DNA of 64,000 bases from Sporosarcina sp. P34 (GTDB lineage Bacteria; Bacillota; Bacilli; Bacillales_A; Planococcaceae). Both the position numbers and the translations under genes were made by a program. The stretch is taken from assembly GCF_002743375.1 (NCBI RefSeq), contig NZ_PDZC01000002.1, positions 370,727 to 434,726 on the forward strand, given 5' to 3'. Shown here in pieces: positions 8,899 through 17,329 of the stretch. The notes below the pieces were generated by a model that did not search any database, was not told where the DNA came from, and was given only the letters and a program-made list of their open reading frames with translations. Within the stretch, counting starts at the first letter, position 1. Every line of letters starts with the position of its first letter.

Positions 8899-9378
8899 CT
8901 AGATATGTTTCATGAGCGCTTTTACTACTTGCGTCAATCCCGCCAAATCGTCCTCTGTAAAGCGATCTAATTCAGGGCTGTCGATGTCGAGCACACCAAA
9001 TACTTCTCCATCTTTAATCAGTGGTACAACAACTTCGGAACGGGATGCTGCGTCGCATGCGATATGGCCTGGGAACGCATTAACGTCTGGTACAACTAGG
9101 CCCTCTTTCGTCTTCGCAACTGTTCCGCAAACACCTCTACCGAGCGGAATACGAATACATGCCGGTAATCCTTGGAATGGACCGAGCACGAGCTCATCGC
9201 CGTCCATCAAGTAAAAACCTACCCAATTGATGCGGTCGAAGAATTGATTGAGTAACGCGGATGCATTGCTTAAGTTTGCGTAGACGTTTGGCTCTCCTGA
9301 CATGAGTGCATCCAACTGTGTGATTAGTTGCGCGTACTTCTCTTGTAAGTCATTGGAATAATCAATGGGTGTATACAT
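8899..9378 (-). CDS. msrC: Free methionine-(R)-sulfoxide reductase (GAF domain)
   Basis: 159 residues, a single GAF domain of the fRMsr family (E. coli YebR/MsrC, Bacillus YtsP). It reduces free L-methionine-(R)-S-oxide in the cytoplasm with thioredoxin as donor. The three family cysteines are present in LPACIRIPLG, GRGVCGTVA and HIACDAAS, together with the W-V-G-F-Y motif and the SEVVVP strand. Length is normal for the family. GGGAAG upstream of ATG 9378 supports the start. Nothing in the neighbourhood links to methionine. Confidence 0.9.
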   Translation of the reverse strand: MYTPIDYSNDLQEKYAQLITQLDALMSGEPNVYANLSNASALLNQFFDRINWVGFYLMDGDELVLGPFQGLPACIRIPLGRGVCGTVAKTKEGLVVPDVNAFPGHIACDAASRSEVVVPLIKDGEVFGVLDIDSPELDRFTEDDLAGLTQVVKALMKHI

Positions 9379-9471
9379 ACTACTTCCCTACTTTCTGTGA
9401 CAGTTCTTATGTTAATCATACACAGAATAATAGAATTGGAAAAGTAAACGAACTCCATTCGTCGTTTTAAA

Positions 9472-9714
9472 TCAATCTAATTTCACCCTCAATACCTCAC
9501 CGGTCACGGCATCAATTTTGACTTCATACTTCTGTCCTTCTACTGTGCGTATATCCACTTCATATATCAACATGCCGTCATCAAATTCCAGTTCTGATTT
9601 CACCACTTCACCCGGTACTCTTTGTCGTGCGATTTCATTTGCCTGCTCCATTGAAATCCTGCGATATTGCGGATGTTGCCAATGATTCATCCAATACTCA
9701 CTTTGCTGATTCAA
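9472..9714 (-). CDS. Small PepSY-domain protein
   Basis: 80 residues, nearly all one PepSY unit: AxxIA helix (QANEIARQRVPG) followed by strands ending in KIDAVTGEVLRVKLD, the standard PepSY closing motif. No signal peptide is present, which is unusual because most PepSY proteins are exported. TTG start 9714 is preceded by GGGAGGGG seven bases away. PepSY domains bind or inhibit peptidases in some proteins, but for such a short form the role is unknown. Confidence 0.75.
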   Translation of the reverse strand: MNQQSEYWMNHWQHPQYRRISMEQANEIARQRVPGEVVKSELEFDDGMLIYEVDIRTVEGQKYEVKIDAVTGEVLRVKLD

Positions 9715-9803
9715 TATATGACCCCTCCCATTTTCTTCTACGCTGCTAATCTATGTGAAAGAAAGGAAAGATGCTACACAGCCAAGCATGTCGTTTACGA
9801 AAG

Positions 9804-9839
9804 AAAAACGGATTATTTCCAAGGAAATAATCCGTTTTT
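9804..9839 (-). terminator. Bidirectional terminator hairpin
   Basis: AAAAACGGATTATTTCC and its exact complement are separated by two bases. The stem lies directly after the MFS transporter stop on the minus strand and has T runs in both directions. Confidence 0.85.
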
Positions 9840-9840
9840 G

Positions 9841-11133
9841 TCAGGCAATTTGTGCTGGAACTTTCTTTTCTTTGTAACGCAACCAAATAATGAGCGGAAT
9901 AAGTAGTAACGAAATATACGTTCCAAGAAAACTTAACATCGAAAAACCGAAAAATGCCATGACAATTCCTGATGCCAGTCCACCTACTGTCCCCGCTAGT
10001 GCGACAAACACGTCAATGCTTCCTTGAATCTTTGCACGAGTTAACACATCAGTAGAATCGATAACAATAGCTGTCCCGCTGATTAATCCAAAGTTCCAGC
10101 CAACCCCTAGCAATATGAGCGATAGGGACATCCAGAATATCGATTCGCCCGCTACATAGGCTGCAAGAATACCTGCTAGCGCAAGTGTTACCCCCGACGC
10201 AATCACCATAATTGGACGTCCAATACGGTCTACCAATACACCAGTAAAAATGGATGGTAAATACATACCTGCGATATGTAAGCCGATGACTAAACCAATT
10301 CCTGATATGGAAGCGCCGTGATGCTGCATATGGACAGGGGTCATTGTCATAATCGCAACCATGACACCATGTGATAGTACAAGGACAATGCTACCCACCC
10401 AAATTCCCATCCTCTTGACCGTATGTTGACGAGCAATGCGTCCTTCATCAGACTCTCCACGTTCTTTTTGTTCCGCCAATTCAATCTCACGTGCAACGAG
10501 TAAAGGGTCCGGTCGTAAAAACAGTAAGAATGTCAGCCCGGATAACACGTAGGCGCCCCCTGCTAGTAGAAATACACCCGTTAACGAAGGTATACCGATG
10601 AAATCTGCCACATATCCCATTGGCAAGACGAGATTAGGTCCGGCTACCGCACCGATTGTAGTTGAAACAAGAGCGACACTGACCGCAGTAGCCCGTTGCT
10701 TTTCATTCGCTAGATCTGTTCCGGCATAGCGAGCTTGTAGATTGGAGGATGTACCTGCTCCATAGATAAACAGAAAGAGGAATAACACAGCAAGACTTCC
10801 GGTCATCACAGCAAAAATCACACCGAACGCACCTACACCACCGGTAATAAAGCCCGCGCCAAGACCGAGGCGACGACCATACCGTTGGGACAGCCTACCG
10901 ACAAGATACGCTGAGAATGCTGATCCAAAAGTAGACAGCGCAATGGGCATACCGGCTAAGCTTTCATTCCCTGTCATATCTTGAATTAATAGCGCCCCTA
11001 CTGTAATTCCAGCCGCAAGTCCGGCACCACTAAATATTTGGGAAATGATCACGACAAGTAAAGAGCGCTTATACAATTGCTTCTGCGCTTCTTTCGATTT
11101 TGTATAGAATGAATAATCTTGCCGTTTTGACAT
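9841..11133 (-). CDS. MFS transporter (drug/sugar efflux type)
   Basis: 430 residues from ATG 11133, chosen over the upstream frame because AAAGGTGGGG lies six bases before it. Twelve membrane segments are visible in two halves, with a charged central loop (about residues 205-235) and the MFS motif A between TM2 and TM3 (GRLSQRYGRR) plus a second copy (GVLVDRIGR) in the C half. Proton-driven export is typical for this family, but the substrate is not determinable. It is a single gene with its own terminator. Confidence 0.85.
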   Translation of the reverse strand: MSKRQDYSFYTKSKEAQKQLYKRSLLVVIISQIFSGAGLAAGITVGALLIQDMTGNESLAGMPIALSTFGSAFSAYLVGRLSQRYGRRLGLGAGFITGGVGAFGVIFAVMTGSLAVLFLFLFIYGAGTSSNLQARYAGTDLANEKQRATAVSVALVSTTIGAVAGPNLVLPMGYVADFIGIPSLTGVFLLAGGAYVLSGLTFLLFLRPDPLLVAREIELAEQKERGESDEGRIARQHTVKRMGIWVGSIVLVLSHGVMVAIMTMTPVHMQHHGASISGIGLVIGLHIAGMYLPSIFTGVLVDRIGRPIMVIASGVTLALAGILAAYVAGESIFWMSLSLILLGVGWNFGLISGTAIVIDSTDVLTRAKIQGSIDVFVALAGTVGGLASGIVMAFFGFSMLSFLGTYISLLLIPLIIWLRYKEKKVPAQIA

Positions 11134-11245
11134 GAAATTCCCCACCTTTTCTATTACCTCACAATAGATCATATGTTACGTAACTTTTACACTTTATTTA
11201 TCTTATCACATATTAATAAATGGAAAAGGAGTTCATTTCCATACG

Positions 11246-11281
11246 CAAAAACAAGCAACTCCAATTTTTGGAGCTACTTGT
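11246..11281 (-). terminator. Terminator after YugN-like gene
   Basis: On the minus strand, ACAAGTAGCTCC pairs imperfectly with GGAGTTGCTTGT and is followed by TTTTT. It lies 20 bases after the stop of the gene at 11302. Confidence 0.75.
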
Positions 11282-11301
11282 CTCTTTAACCATATGAATT
11301 T

Positions 11302-11730
11302 TTATACTAGTGGAGCGATAAAAATAGGATGATCCGAAAATTTTGCTATTCGTGCTTCCCCTTCACGTACCCACTTTTCATCGTATACAATAGGTCCGTC
11401 TTTATCTTCAGGCGTTTGGAACTGGTCGAGACCAACAGTAGCTAATACAGGACTTTCATCATCATCCAATCCAATATTTACTACATGGTTGATAATAAAT
11501 GGTACGTCAAATTCGATCATGGCACTATCTTCATCAAGCACCCCGTCAACTACATGAAAAGGTATTCGCAAGTAAATCGTATTGCTACCGTCTTGATTCA
11601 AAATGGTATCGAAGTTTCCACGGTCGAAATCCCAGTTACCTCCCATTTGGATATCATGTTCTATGAGTATGTTACACGCATCTCCAAATAGCGATTTTTT
11701 TCCTGGTAGATTTGTTTTCAGTTCGATCAT
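11302..11730 (-). CDS. YugN-like family protein
   Basis: 142 residues from ATG 11730, preceded by GAGGA. The protein is acidic and soluble. The segment GGNWDFDRGNFDT near residue 40 and the overall length match the YugN-like family of bacilli (PF08868), known only from structure and conservation. No biochemical role is established for the family, and none can be inferred from neighbours. It is monocistronic with its own terminator. Confidence 0.7.
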   Translation of the reverse strand: MIELKTNLPGKKSLFGDACNILIEHDIQMGGNWDFDRGNFDTILNQDGSNTIYLRIPFHVVDGVLDEDSAMIEFDVPFIINHVVNIGLDDDESPVLATVGLDQFQTPEDKDGPIVYDEKWVREGEARIAKFSDHPIFIAPLV

Positions 11731-11908
11731 AGCATTTCCTCTTTTCTGTATCAATTTTGCTTGTTAAGTGTCTGGTTATTAATAGTTATTAGAATACCCT
11801 ATTTAATCATTTGACAAACTTTTGTACTCTATTGAGCTACAATCAATCATGTGAAGTGTAAAGTGTGTGTAAGAGTAACGTCCGTCAACTAGTGTTTTTC
11901 ACGTATTA

Positions 11909-11936
11909 GAAAAGACTACCCAATAGGATAGTCTAA
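11909..11936 (-). terminator. Terminator after mnmH
   Basis: On the minus strand, AGACTATCC pairs with the GG-AGTCT arm across CTATTG and runs into TTTTC, eight bases after the mnmH stop. Confidence 0.65.
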
Positions 11937-11942
11937 CTTCAC

Positions 11943-12977
11943 TTATTTCATTAGCTCTTTATATCTATGTAAGCATTCCTCATACGCTTCTTGTACAGTT
12001 GCAACCTGGATGACATCTCGGTCAATTGTAGCAAAGCGGGCTACAGAGTGTTCGTATTGTGGGTCGTAATAGTGAGTCAACAACTGTTCTACGGCTTCCG
12101 TGAACCGTTCGTTCTCTAGGTCTTCCTGGATTTGTACTGCAATTGGTCGATGGATGCGTTTGCGAATTCTTGTAAAAGCTTCTATAAACAGACCTGGTTG
12201 TTTTTCCGGTTCGTACACGGAAAGGATTTCTTTAACACGTACTTCAACCGGTAGTTGAATAATCCATTGGGGGCTTTGTTCTTTTTTCTCAAATAGTAGT
12301 TCCGGCATATGTACTTGTCCTATACGTTTACTTTCGCCTTCTATGAAAATATATGGCTCATTTTCATACCTCTCTAGTTTATTTGCAATTAGCAATTCGA
12401 ATTTCTTCTGGTTGTTCGGCTCGACACCGATTTGTCCAAATATTGAACCTCTATGTCCCGCCATACCTTCTAGATCAATGACCGGATAGCCGTCTTCCAT
12501 CAGCTTGCGAAGAATCTTCGTTTTGCCACTTCCTGTATACCCGTTTAGTACAAGCAATTTAGGTTTGATTGTTTCTTGCAGTCGTGCAATAACCCGCTGG
12601 CGATATGTATGAATCCCGCCACTGATTCGACTTGAGCGGATTCCCATCAATTCCAGTACAGTCATTGCCGTTTTGCTTCGCATGCCGCCACGCCAACAAA
12701 ACACAGTGATTGGCGTGTCTATTTTCCTGAACTCCGCAATGAATTCGGGTAACTTTTTAGAGAAAATAACCAGACCATGATCCATTGCTGCTTGTTTTCC
12801 TACTTGCTTATATAGCATACCCACTTCTGCACGTTCTTCATTCGTGAAAATCGGAATGTTCATACTGCCTGGAATAGTTGCTTCTTTATACTCTTTCGGA
12901 GAGCGTACATCGACTAATGTATGTGAATGATTTTTCTGTAATTCGAGCGCTTCCGTCAATGTAATGTCTCGTACCAT
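11943..12977 (-). CDS. mnmH: tRNA 2-selenouridine synthase
   Basis: 344 residues from ATG 12977. The first ATG at 12989 directly abuts the SD, so the second is preferred. Residues 1-125 form a rhodanese domain with the essential cysteine in VFCWRGGMRS. A P-loop domain follows with Walker A GYTGSGKT near residue 150. MnmH (SelU/YbbB) replaces sulfur by selenium in the wobble 2-thiouridine of tRNA Lys, Glu and Gln, using geranyl diphosphate and selenophosphate. It lies 21 bases behind selD, which makes the selenophosphate, so the pair is a functional operon. Confidence 0.92.
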   Translation of the reverse strand: MVRDITLTEALELQKNHSHTLVDVRSPKEYKEATIPGSMNIPIFTNEERAEVGMLYKQVGKQAAMDHGLVIFSKKLPEFIAEFRKIDTPITVFCWRGGMRSKTAMTVLELMGIRSSRISGGIHTYRQRVIARLQETIKPKLLVLNGYTGSGKTKILRKLMEDGYPVIDLEGMAGHRGSIFGQIGVEPNNQKKFELLIANKLERYENEPYIFIEGESKRIGQVHMPELLFEKKEQSPQWIIQLPVEVRVKEILSVYEPEKQPGLFIEAFTRIRKRIHRPIAVQIQEDLENERFTEAVEQLLTHYYDPQYEHSVARFATIDRDVIQVATVQEAYEECLHRYKELMK

Positions 12978-12998
12978 GTTATTTCCCATCTCCTTGAT

Positions 12999-14045
12999 TT
13001 ACTGTACGATAATTCGACCGTTATGTTCAGCAGTTACTTCTCCAATAATATGCGCATCGACTCCCGCTTCACGCAAATGCTCTTGCAAACGATCCGCTTC
13101 ATCTCCAGCAACTGCTACAAGCAAACCGCCAGAAGTTACTGCGTCACATAAAATCCATCTGCCAACTTGATCCAATGATTCGGGATATTCAACCATATCC
13201 TCTATATGTGCAAAGTTATTTTTCGTACCGCCTGGAACCGAACCCGCTTCTGCAAGTGTTCGTGTACGAGGTAAAACTGGAACTTTCTTATGATCAATTC
13301 GCAAGCACACGCCACTACCTGTTGCCATTTCGGAGGCATGTCCAAGCAAACCGAAGCCTGTCACGTCTGTTGAAGCATGAATGCTGTAATCATCCATCAC
13401 TTCAGCCGCCGTTTTATTGAGTGTGGTCATTACTTTTGTAACGTGAATTTCTTCTTCTTCGGATAATAATCCGTTTTTCAAAGAAGTAGTCATGATACCT
13501 ATGCCAATCGGTTTTGTCAGAATTAAACGATCGCCAGGTTTTGCTCCTGCATTCGTACGGATCTTATCAGGATGCACCGTTCCAGTTACTTGCATACCAA
13601 ACTTAGGCTCCTGATCGTCAATTGAGTGGCCACCGACAAGAACGGCACCGGCTTCTTTCAATTTGTCAGCAGCTCCGCGCAAGATCTCCGTCAAGATACT
13701 GCGGTCAAGTGTATGTATCGGGAATGCGACGATGTTTAATGCTGTAATTGGTTTACCGCCCATTGCATAGACATCGCTGATCGCATTCGCCGCCGCCACT
13801 TGTCCAAAGTCATATGGATCATTGACGATGGGTGTGAAGAAATCCAGTGTCTGCACGATGGCAGTCGTATCATTTATCTTATATACACCTGCGTCGTCGC
13901 CTGTATCCAATCCGACAAGCAAATTAGGGTCAGTGAGACCGGGAGGCAATGTGCGAAGAACTTCAGCTAAATCAGCGGGTCCTATTTTACAACCGCAGCC
14001 TCCTTTTGAAGATAATGAAGTAAGTTTTACAGAAGAATTTCGCAT
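12999..14045 (-). CDS. selD: Selenide, water dikinase (selenophosphate synthetase)
   Basis: 348 residues from ATG 14045; GAAAGG lies 12 bases upstream, while TTG 14057 abuts it. SelD converts selenide and ATP to selenophosphate. The N-terminal glycine loop GGCGCKIGP carries cysteine, not selenocysteine, at the catalytic position, followed by the conserved Lys. The ATP-site motifs GLDTGDDAGVY, DVYAMGGKP, GGHSIDD and STDVTGFGLLGH are all present. The cysteine form does not itself depend on Sec insertion. It is upstream of mnmH in a two-gene operon. Confidence 0.95.
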   Translation of the reverse strand: MRNSSVKLTSLSSKGGCGCKIGPADLAEVLRTLPPGLTDPNLLVGLDTGDDAGVYKINDTTAIVQTLDFFTPIVNDPYDFGQVAAANAISDVYAMGGKPITALNIVAFPIHTLDRSILTEILRGAADKLKEAGAVLVGGHSIDDQEPKFGMQVTGTVHPDKIRTNAGAKPGDRLILTKPIGIGIMTTSLKNGLLSEEEEIHVTKVMTTLNKTAAEVMDDYSIHASTDVTGFGLLGHASEMATGSGVCLRIDHKKVPVLPRTRTLAEAGSVPGGTKNNFAHIEDMVEYPESLDQVGRWILCDAVTSGGLLVAVAGDEADRLQEHLREAGVDAHIIGEVTAEHNGRIIVQ

Positions 14046-14140
14046 TACGGCTATCAACCTTTCAATTTGTAGTTCCTTAATTTTACCATAGAGTTTGCAT
14101 TCTAGATCTATTGGGAACTTAAAATTCTACCGGCGAATGA

Positions 14141-14170
14141 AAAAAAGACTACGCTTTAAGGCATAGTCTT
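14141..14170 (-). terminator. Terminator after GNAT gene
   Basis: AAGACTACGC and GCATAGTCTT pair around a six-base loop; on the minus strand the stem is followed by a T7 run. Confidence 0.8.
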
Positions 14171-14186
14171 ACATGTTACAAGTCTA

Positions 14187-14843
14187 TTATTTTACGTATA
14201 GCACATACCAATGATCGTCTTTTTTCTCGATATACTCCCCAAACCAACCTTCTTTCAGCAATTTTTGTTGCTGTTCAGTATTCCCCATTAGAACGAATTT
14301 TTGCTGCGAAGTTGTTTCAGGAAAAGGCTTTTGCAAATCCACGAATAAAATATAACGTAATTTATTGCCATATTTAACTTTGAGTCCTTTAATTCGTAAA
14401 CCCAATGCAAATTTATCTTTCAAGCTTGGAATATTAAATGGTGCAACAGTTGTACAAATATAGCGATAGCGATCTCTCTCTACATGTTCCATCAGCCATT
14501 TACCTAATGTCGTTTGCAGTCCATACCCTCTATAGTCTGGATCCACACCTGAAATTTCCGAGTATAGCACGCTAGACAATTCGCTTTGCGATACACCCGC
14601 ATCACTTCCTAAATGCTCTTCGTCTTCACCAGGATCCAACATCGCACGGAACGCGACGAGACGGTCATCTACGAAAGCCCCCACCATCATGCCATTACCT
14701 CGCAAAATATACACAAACTCATCATACGTTAGCGGTTGAAGAAATTCAGGTTGCTCCAGAACCGCAATGATCCTTTCTTGTAATGCTAGAACTTCCGGCA
14801 GCTGTTCTTCTGTCAGCAATGAAAGGGATGCTTGCAATGTCAT
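14187..14843 (-). CDS. GNAT-family N-acetyltransferase
   Basis: 218 residues. The acetyl-CoA binding motif A is visible as SGVDPDYRGYGLQTTLGKWL around residues 95-115 (R-G-Y-G loop), with flanking strands that fit the GNAT fold. The substrate is unknown. Its ATG overlaps the stop of the enolase-superfamily gene by four bases (ATGA), so the two are translationally coupled. The pairing suggests it acts on an amino-acid- or dipeptide-type substrate, but this is inference. Confidence 0.8.
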   Translation of the reverse strand: MTLQASLSLLTEEQLPEVLALQERIIAVLEQPEFLQPLTYDEFVYILRGNGMMVGAFVDDRLVAFRAMLDPGEDEEHLGSDAGVSQSELSSVLYSEISGVDPDYRGYGLQTTLGKWLMEHVERDRYRYICTTVAPFNIPSLKDKFALGLRIKGLKVKYGNKLRYILFVDLQKPFPETTSQQKFVLMGNTEQQQKLLKEGWFGEYIEKKDDHWYVLYVK

Positions 14844-15952
14844 AATGTCACCTTTTCTTTACGCACTGTCAATTCTTCTAGCGTTTGCTCATCTACATCG
14901 ATACCCAGTCCAGGTTTTTCATTGAGTTCAATAAACGGTACTTCATAGTGAAGATTGCCGACGTCTTTACTGAATTTTAACGGCCCAGTCAGTTCTACAC
15001 TCGTCATCGCCTTTTGTGAGAAAGCTACATGGAAGCCTGCTGCAGATCCAATAGACGACTCTACCATTGATCCAACCTGACATTCGATACCAGCCATCTC
15101 AGCCATATGCGCAAGCTTCATTGCAGGATACATACCTCCACATTTCATAAGCTTGATATTCACTTTATCTGCTGCACGCTTTGCAATAATTTCACGCATT
15201 TCGCGCACCCCACGCAATCCCTCATCTGCCATTAGAGGTGTCGCGATTTTCGATTTAATTTCTACCAATGCATCGATGTCATCCGCTTTTACAGGTTGCT
15301 CGAGCCAATCCAGATCACAGCTTTCCAATTGCTTCATCGCCTGCAATGTCGTCGCACTGTTGACCCAACCTTGGTTAACGTCTACTCGGATTGCGACTTC
15401 CTGACCAACACGTTCGCGCACAGCTTGAATTCTCTTGATGTCTTCCGCTGCGTTGGTACCGACTTTCATCTTTAATGAACTATAACCCGCTGCCACACGG
15501 TCAGCAGCCTCTTGTGCCATATGTTCGGGTGAAGCGATACTTAGAACATGTGTAATCGGAAATTTCTCATGATAACGTCCACCAAGTAAATTGTAGGCAG
15601 GGATACTATATGCCTTCCCTACTGCGTCAAAGCAAGCGATGTCTAGCGCTGCTTTCGCTGTAGGTACACCGTAAATCGCCTGATCCATCAGTTCATGAAT
15701 TTTCCCAAAGTGACTTGGATTTTCACCAAGTAAAACGGGAGCGAGTGTATAGCGTAGTACGGCAAATGTACCTTCCCAGCTTTCCCCCGTGACATGGTCA
15801 TCCGCTACCGCTTCACCGTACCCAACATAACCTGTGTCTGTTGTTAATTTCACAATAATAGATGGCATGTCAGCATACGATGCATAGCTAATTACAAAGG
15901 GTTCATAGAGCGGTAATCGAATCGCAAAAATTTCTATTTCAGTTATTTTCAT
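14840..15952 (-). CDS. Enolase-superfamily epimerase, MLE/dipeptide epimerase subgroup
   Basis: 370 residues from ATG 15952, preceded by AAAGGAAG; an upstream in-frame extension has no SD. It has the N-terminal capping domain and a TIM barrel with KMKVG (the K-x-K acid/base pair near 165), metal ligands in RVDVNQGW, EQPV and ADEGLRG, and the opposite lysine in NIKLMKCGG. These are the muconate-lactonizing subgroup residues, which include L-Ala-D/L-Glu epimerases and N-acylamino-acid racemases. The exact substrate cannot be fixed. It is coupled to a GNAT gene and divergent from a regulator gene. Confidence 0.8.
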   Translation of the reverse strand: MKITEIEIFAIRLPLYEPFVISYASYADMPSIIVKLTTDTGYVGYGEAVADDHVTGESWEGTFAVLRYTLAPVLLGENPSHFGKIHELMDQAIYGVPTAKAALDIACFDAVGKAYSIPAYNLLGGRYHEKFPITHVLSIASPEHMAQEAADRVAAGYSSLKMKVGTNAAEDIKRIQAVRERVGQEVAIRVDVNQGWVNSATTLQAMKQLESCDLDWLEQPVKADDIDALVEIKSKIATPLMADEGLRGVREMREIIAKRAADKVNIKLMKCGGMYPAMKLAHMAEMAGIECQVGSMVESSIGSAAGFHVAFSQKAMTSVELTGPLKFSKDVGNLHYEVPFIELNEKPGLGIDVDEQTLEELTVRKEKVTL

Positions 15953-15971
15953 TATTTTTCTTCCTTTCCCA

Positions 15972-16000
15972 TTGGCAGCTTTTCCTCTGTGTTGTATGAT
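15972..16000 (+). promoter_or_regulatory. Sigma-A promoter of the regulator gene
   Basis: TTGGCA (15972-15977), a 17-base spacer and TATGAT (15995-16000) lie upstream of the regulator at 16041. The candidate operator begins two bases after the -10. Confidence 0.65.
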
Positions 16001-16001
16001 T

Positions 16002-16020
16002 GTCGTTAAATAGTCGTTAA
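16002..16020. promoter_or_regulatory. Direct-repeat candidate operator
   Basis: GTCGTTAA occurs at 16002-16009 and 16013-16020, so the copies are 11 bases apart (one helical turn). The site overlaps the predicted transcription start of the regulator gene. A near copy lies just downstream of the nhaC -10 at 18814-18833. Confidence 0.6.
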
Positions 16021-16040
16021 TGAAAAGAGGGGGTCCCATT

Positions 16041-17288
16041 ATGAAGGTTACAATTGCATTGATTGGCTCACAAGAATTTTGTCGGCAAGCAAGGAGTATT
16101 GTATTACCCCATAATATACGTATTGATTACTATCAATACGACAAGCCGTCCGACGCTCCCCGGCTACTAAAGACAATGAAGCCTTGTCATGCCATTTTAT
16201 TCTCTGGCTCCCTGCCTTATGAAGCGTCCAAACAAGCTCTTCAGACCATCTCAATTCCAGCATTCTATGTCCAACAAAATGAACATACAATCGCTGTCAC
16301 TTTATTATACCTTGCTTCAGAAAAAAACATGGCAATTCATGACATTTCGATAGATATAAAAGAGCTAGCACATATTGAACAGATTTTACAGGATCTCGGT
16401 CCTCTTTCTTCCATTCAGAAGCCTGCTATACATGAATTACAAGCCAACACGGATTTACAAACGGTTGTGAATTTTCATATGGAGCATGTTAAAAGCGGGA
16501 AATCGAAATTAGCAGTAACTAGTGTGCATGCCGTATACGATCAATTACAGGCGGCAGGCATCCCATCATTCCGGATGCTGGATCCGGCTAGTAATATTTT
16601 ACGTGCAATAAAACATGCAGTCCAACAAGCGGATTTTGCAAGAAATGAAGCGACTAAAATCGCTGTAGGAGTACTACAAGTTCACCAACCTGAGAAACTT
16701 CCGCAGGGCACTATAGAAAAGTTAGCGAACTACTTGCAGGCGCAATGGAAAGAAAAAGAGGGTAGCTTCTTTTTCTACACTACTCTAGGCACTATAGAAT
16801 TTGTTTTCGCATTAAAAGCCTTCGTCGAGTTCTGCGAATCGCTTCAATCAGCATCCACATTGTCTTTTGGATTAGGACTAACAGCCCTGGAAGCCAGCGA
16901 CAATGCGATCAACGCACTGCAACTCAGCAAACAAACGGACAACAAAGGAGTCTTTATGCTGGATGAACATAAGAAATTACACGGTCCATTGCCAGCTACA
17001 AAACCATCAATTGCGATGAGATTAGACGACCCAGATTTACTTACGATTAGTAAAAAGACGACACTAAGCCCTGCAGTTATATCCAAGCTAACTCTGTTTG
17101 ATGAATTTAGACAATCTACACCATTCACTGCTAATGATTTAGCTGGATATTTAGCGGTCTCTAGAAGAACCGCTGAACGAACCATTAAAAAACTAATGGA
17201 TCAACAATTTGTCGTTTCAGTTGGTGAAGAAATGGCCTACAGCCAAGGAAGACCACGCGCATTGTACAAAATGAAGTTTACCATCTAG
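16041..17288 (+). CDS. Winged-helix transcriptional regulator with PrpR_N/GGDEF-like segments
   Basis: 415 residues from ATG 16041, with GAGGGGG seven bases upstream. The C-terminal 65 residues form a winged HTH (ANDLAGYLAVSRRTAERTIKKL is the recognition region). Residues 1-105 look like a periplasmic-binding-like or PrpR_N-type sensor half-domain. The motif SFGLGLTALEASDNAINAL near residue 275-295 resembles a degenerate GGDEF-type fold without a GGDEF sequence. The family is not recognised with certainty. It lies between the epimerase-GNAT pair and nhaC, and matching direct repeats at its own and the nhaC promoters suggest autoregulation and control of nhaC. Confidence 0.65.
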   Translation: MKVTIALIGSQEFCRQARSIVLPHNIRIDYYQYDKPSDAPRLLKTMKPCHAILFSGSLPYEASKQALQTISIPAFYVQQNEHTIAVTLLYLASEKNMAIHDISIDIKELAHIEQILQDLGPLSSIQKPAIHELQANTDLQTVVNFHMEHVKSGKSKLAVTSVHAVYDQLQAAGIPSFRMLDPASNILRAIKHAVQQADFARNEATKIAVGVLQVHQPEKLPQGTIEKLANYLQAQWKEKEGSFFFYTTLGTIEFVFALKAFVEFCESLQSASTLSFGLGLTALEASDNAINALQLSKQTDNKGVFMLDEHKKLHGPLPATKPSIAMRLDDPDLLTISKKTTLSPAVISKLTLFDEFRQSTPFTANDLAGYLAVSRRTAERTIKKLMDQQFVVSVGEEMAYSQGRPRALYKMKFTI

Positions 17289-17327
17289 TAAAAAAGCAAA
17301 GCCGTCAAGAACTCGGCTTTGCTTTTT
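17289..17327. terminator. Bidirectional terminator between convergent genes
   Basis: AAAAAGCAAAGCCG and CGGCTTTGCTTTTT form a stem between the regulator stop (17288) and the nhaC stop (17330), with T runs on both strands. Confidence 0.85.
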
Positions 17328-17329
17328 AA

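Noticed and set aside
13990..14045. Possible in-frame UGA selenocysteine in selD
   Set aside because: The catalytic position is a normal Cys codon within GGCGCKIGP; no UGA is present.
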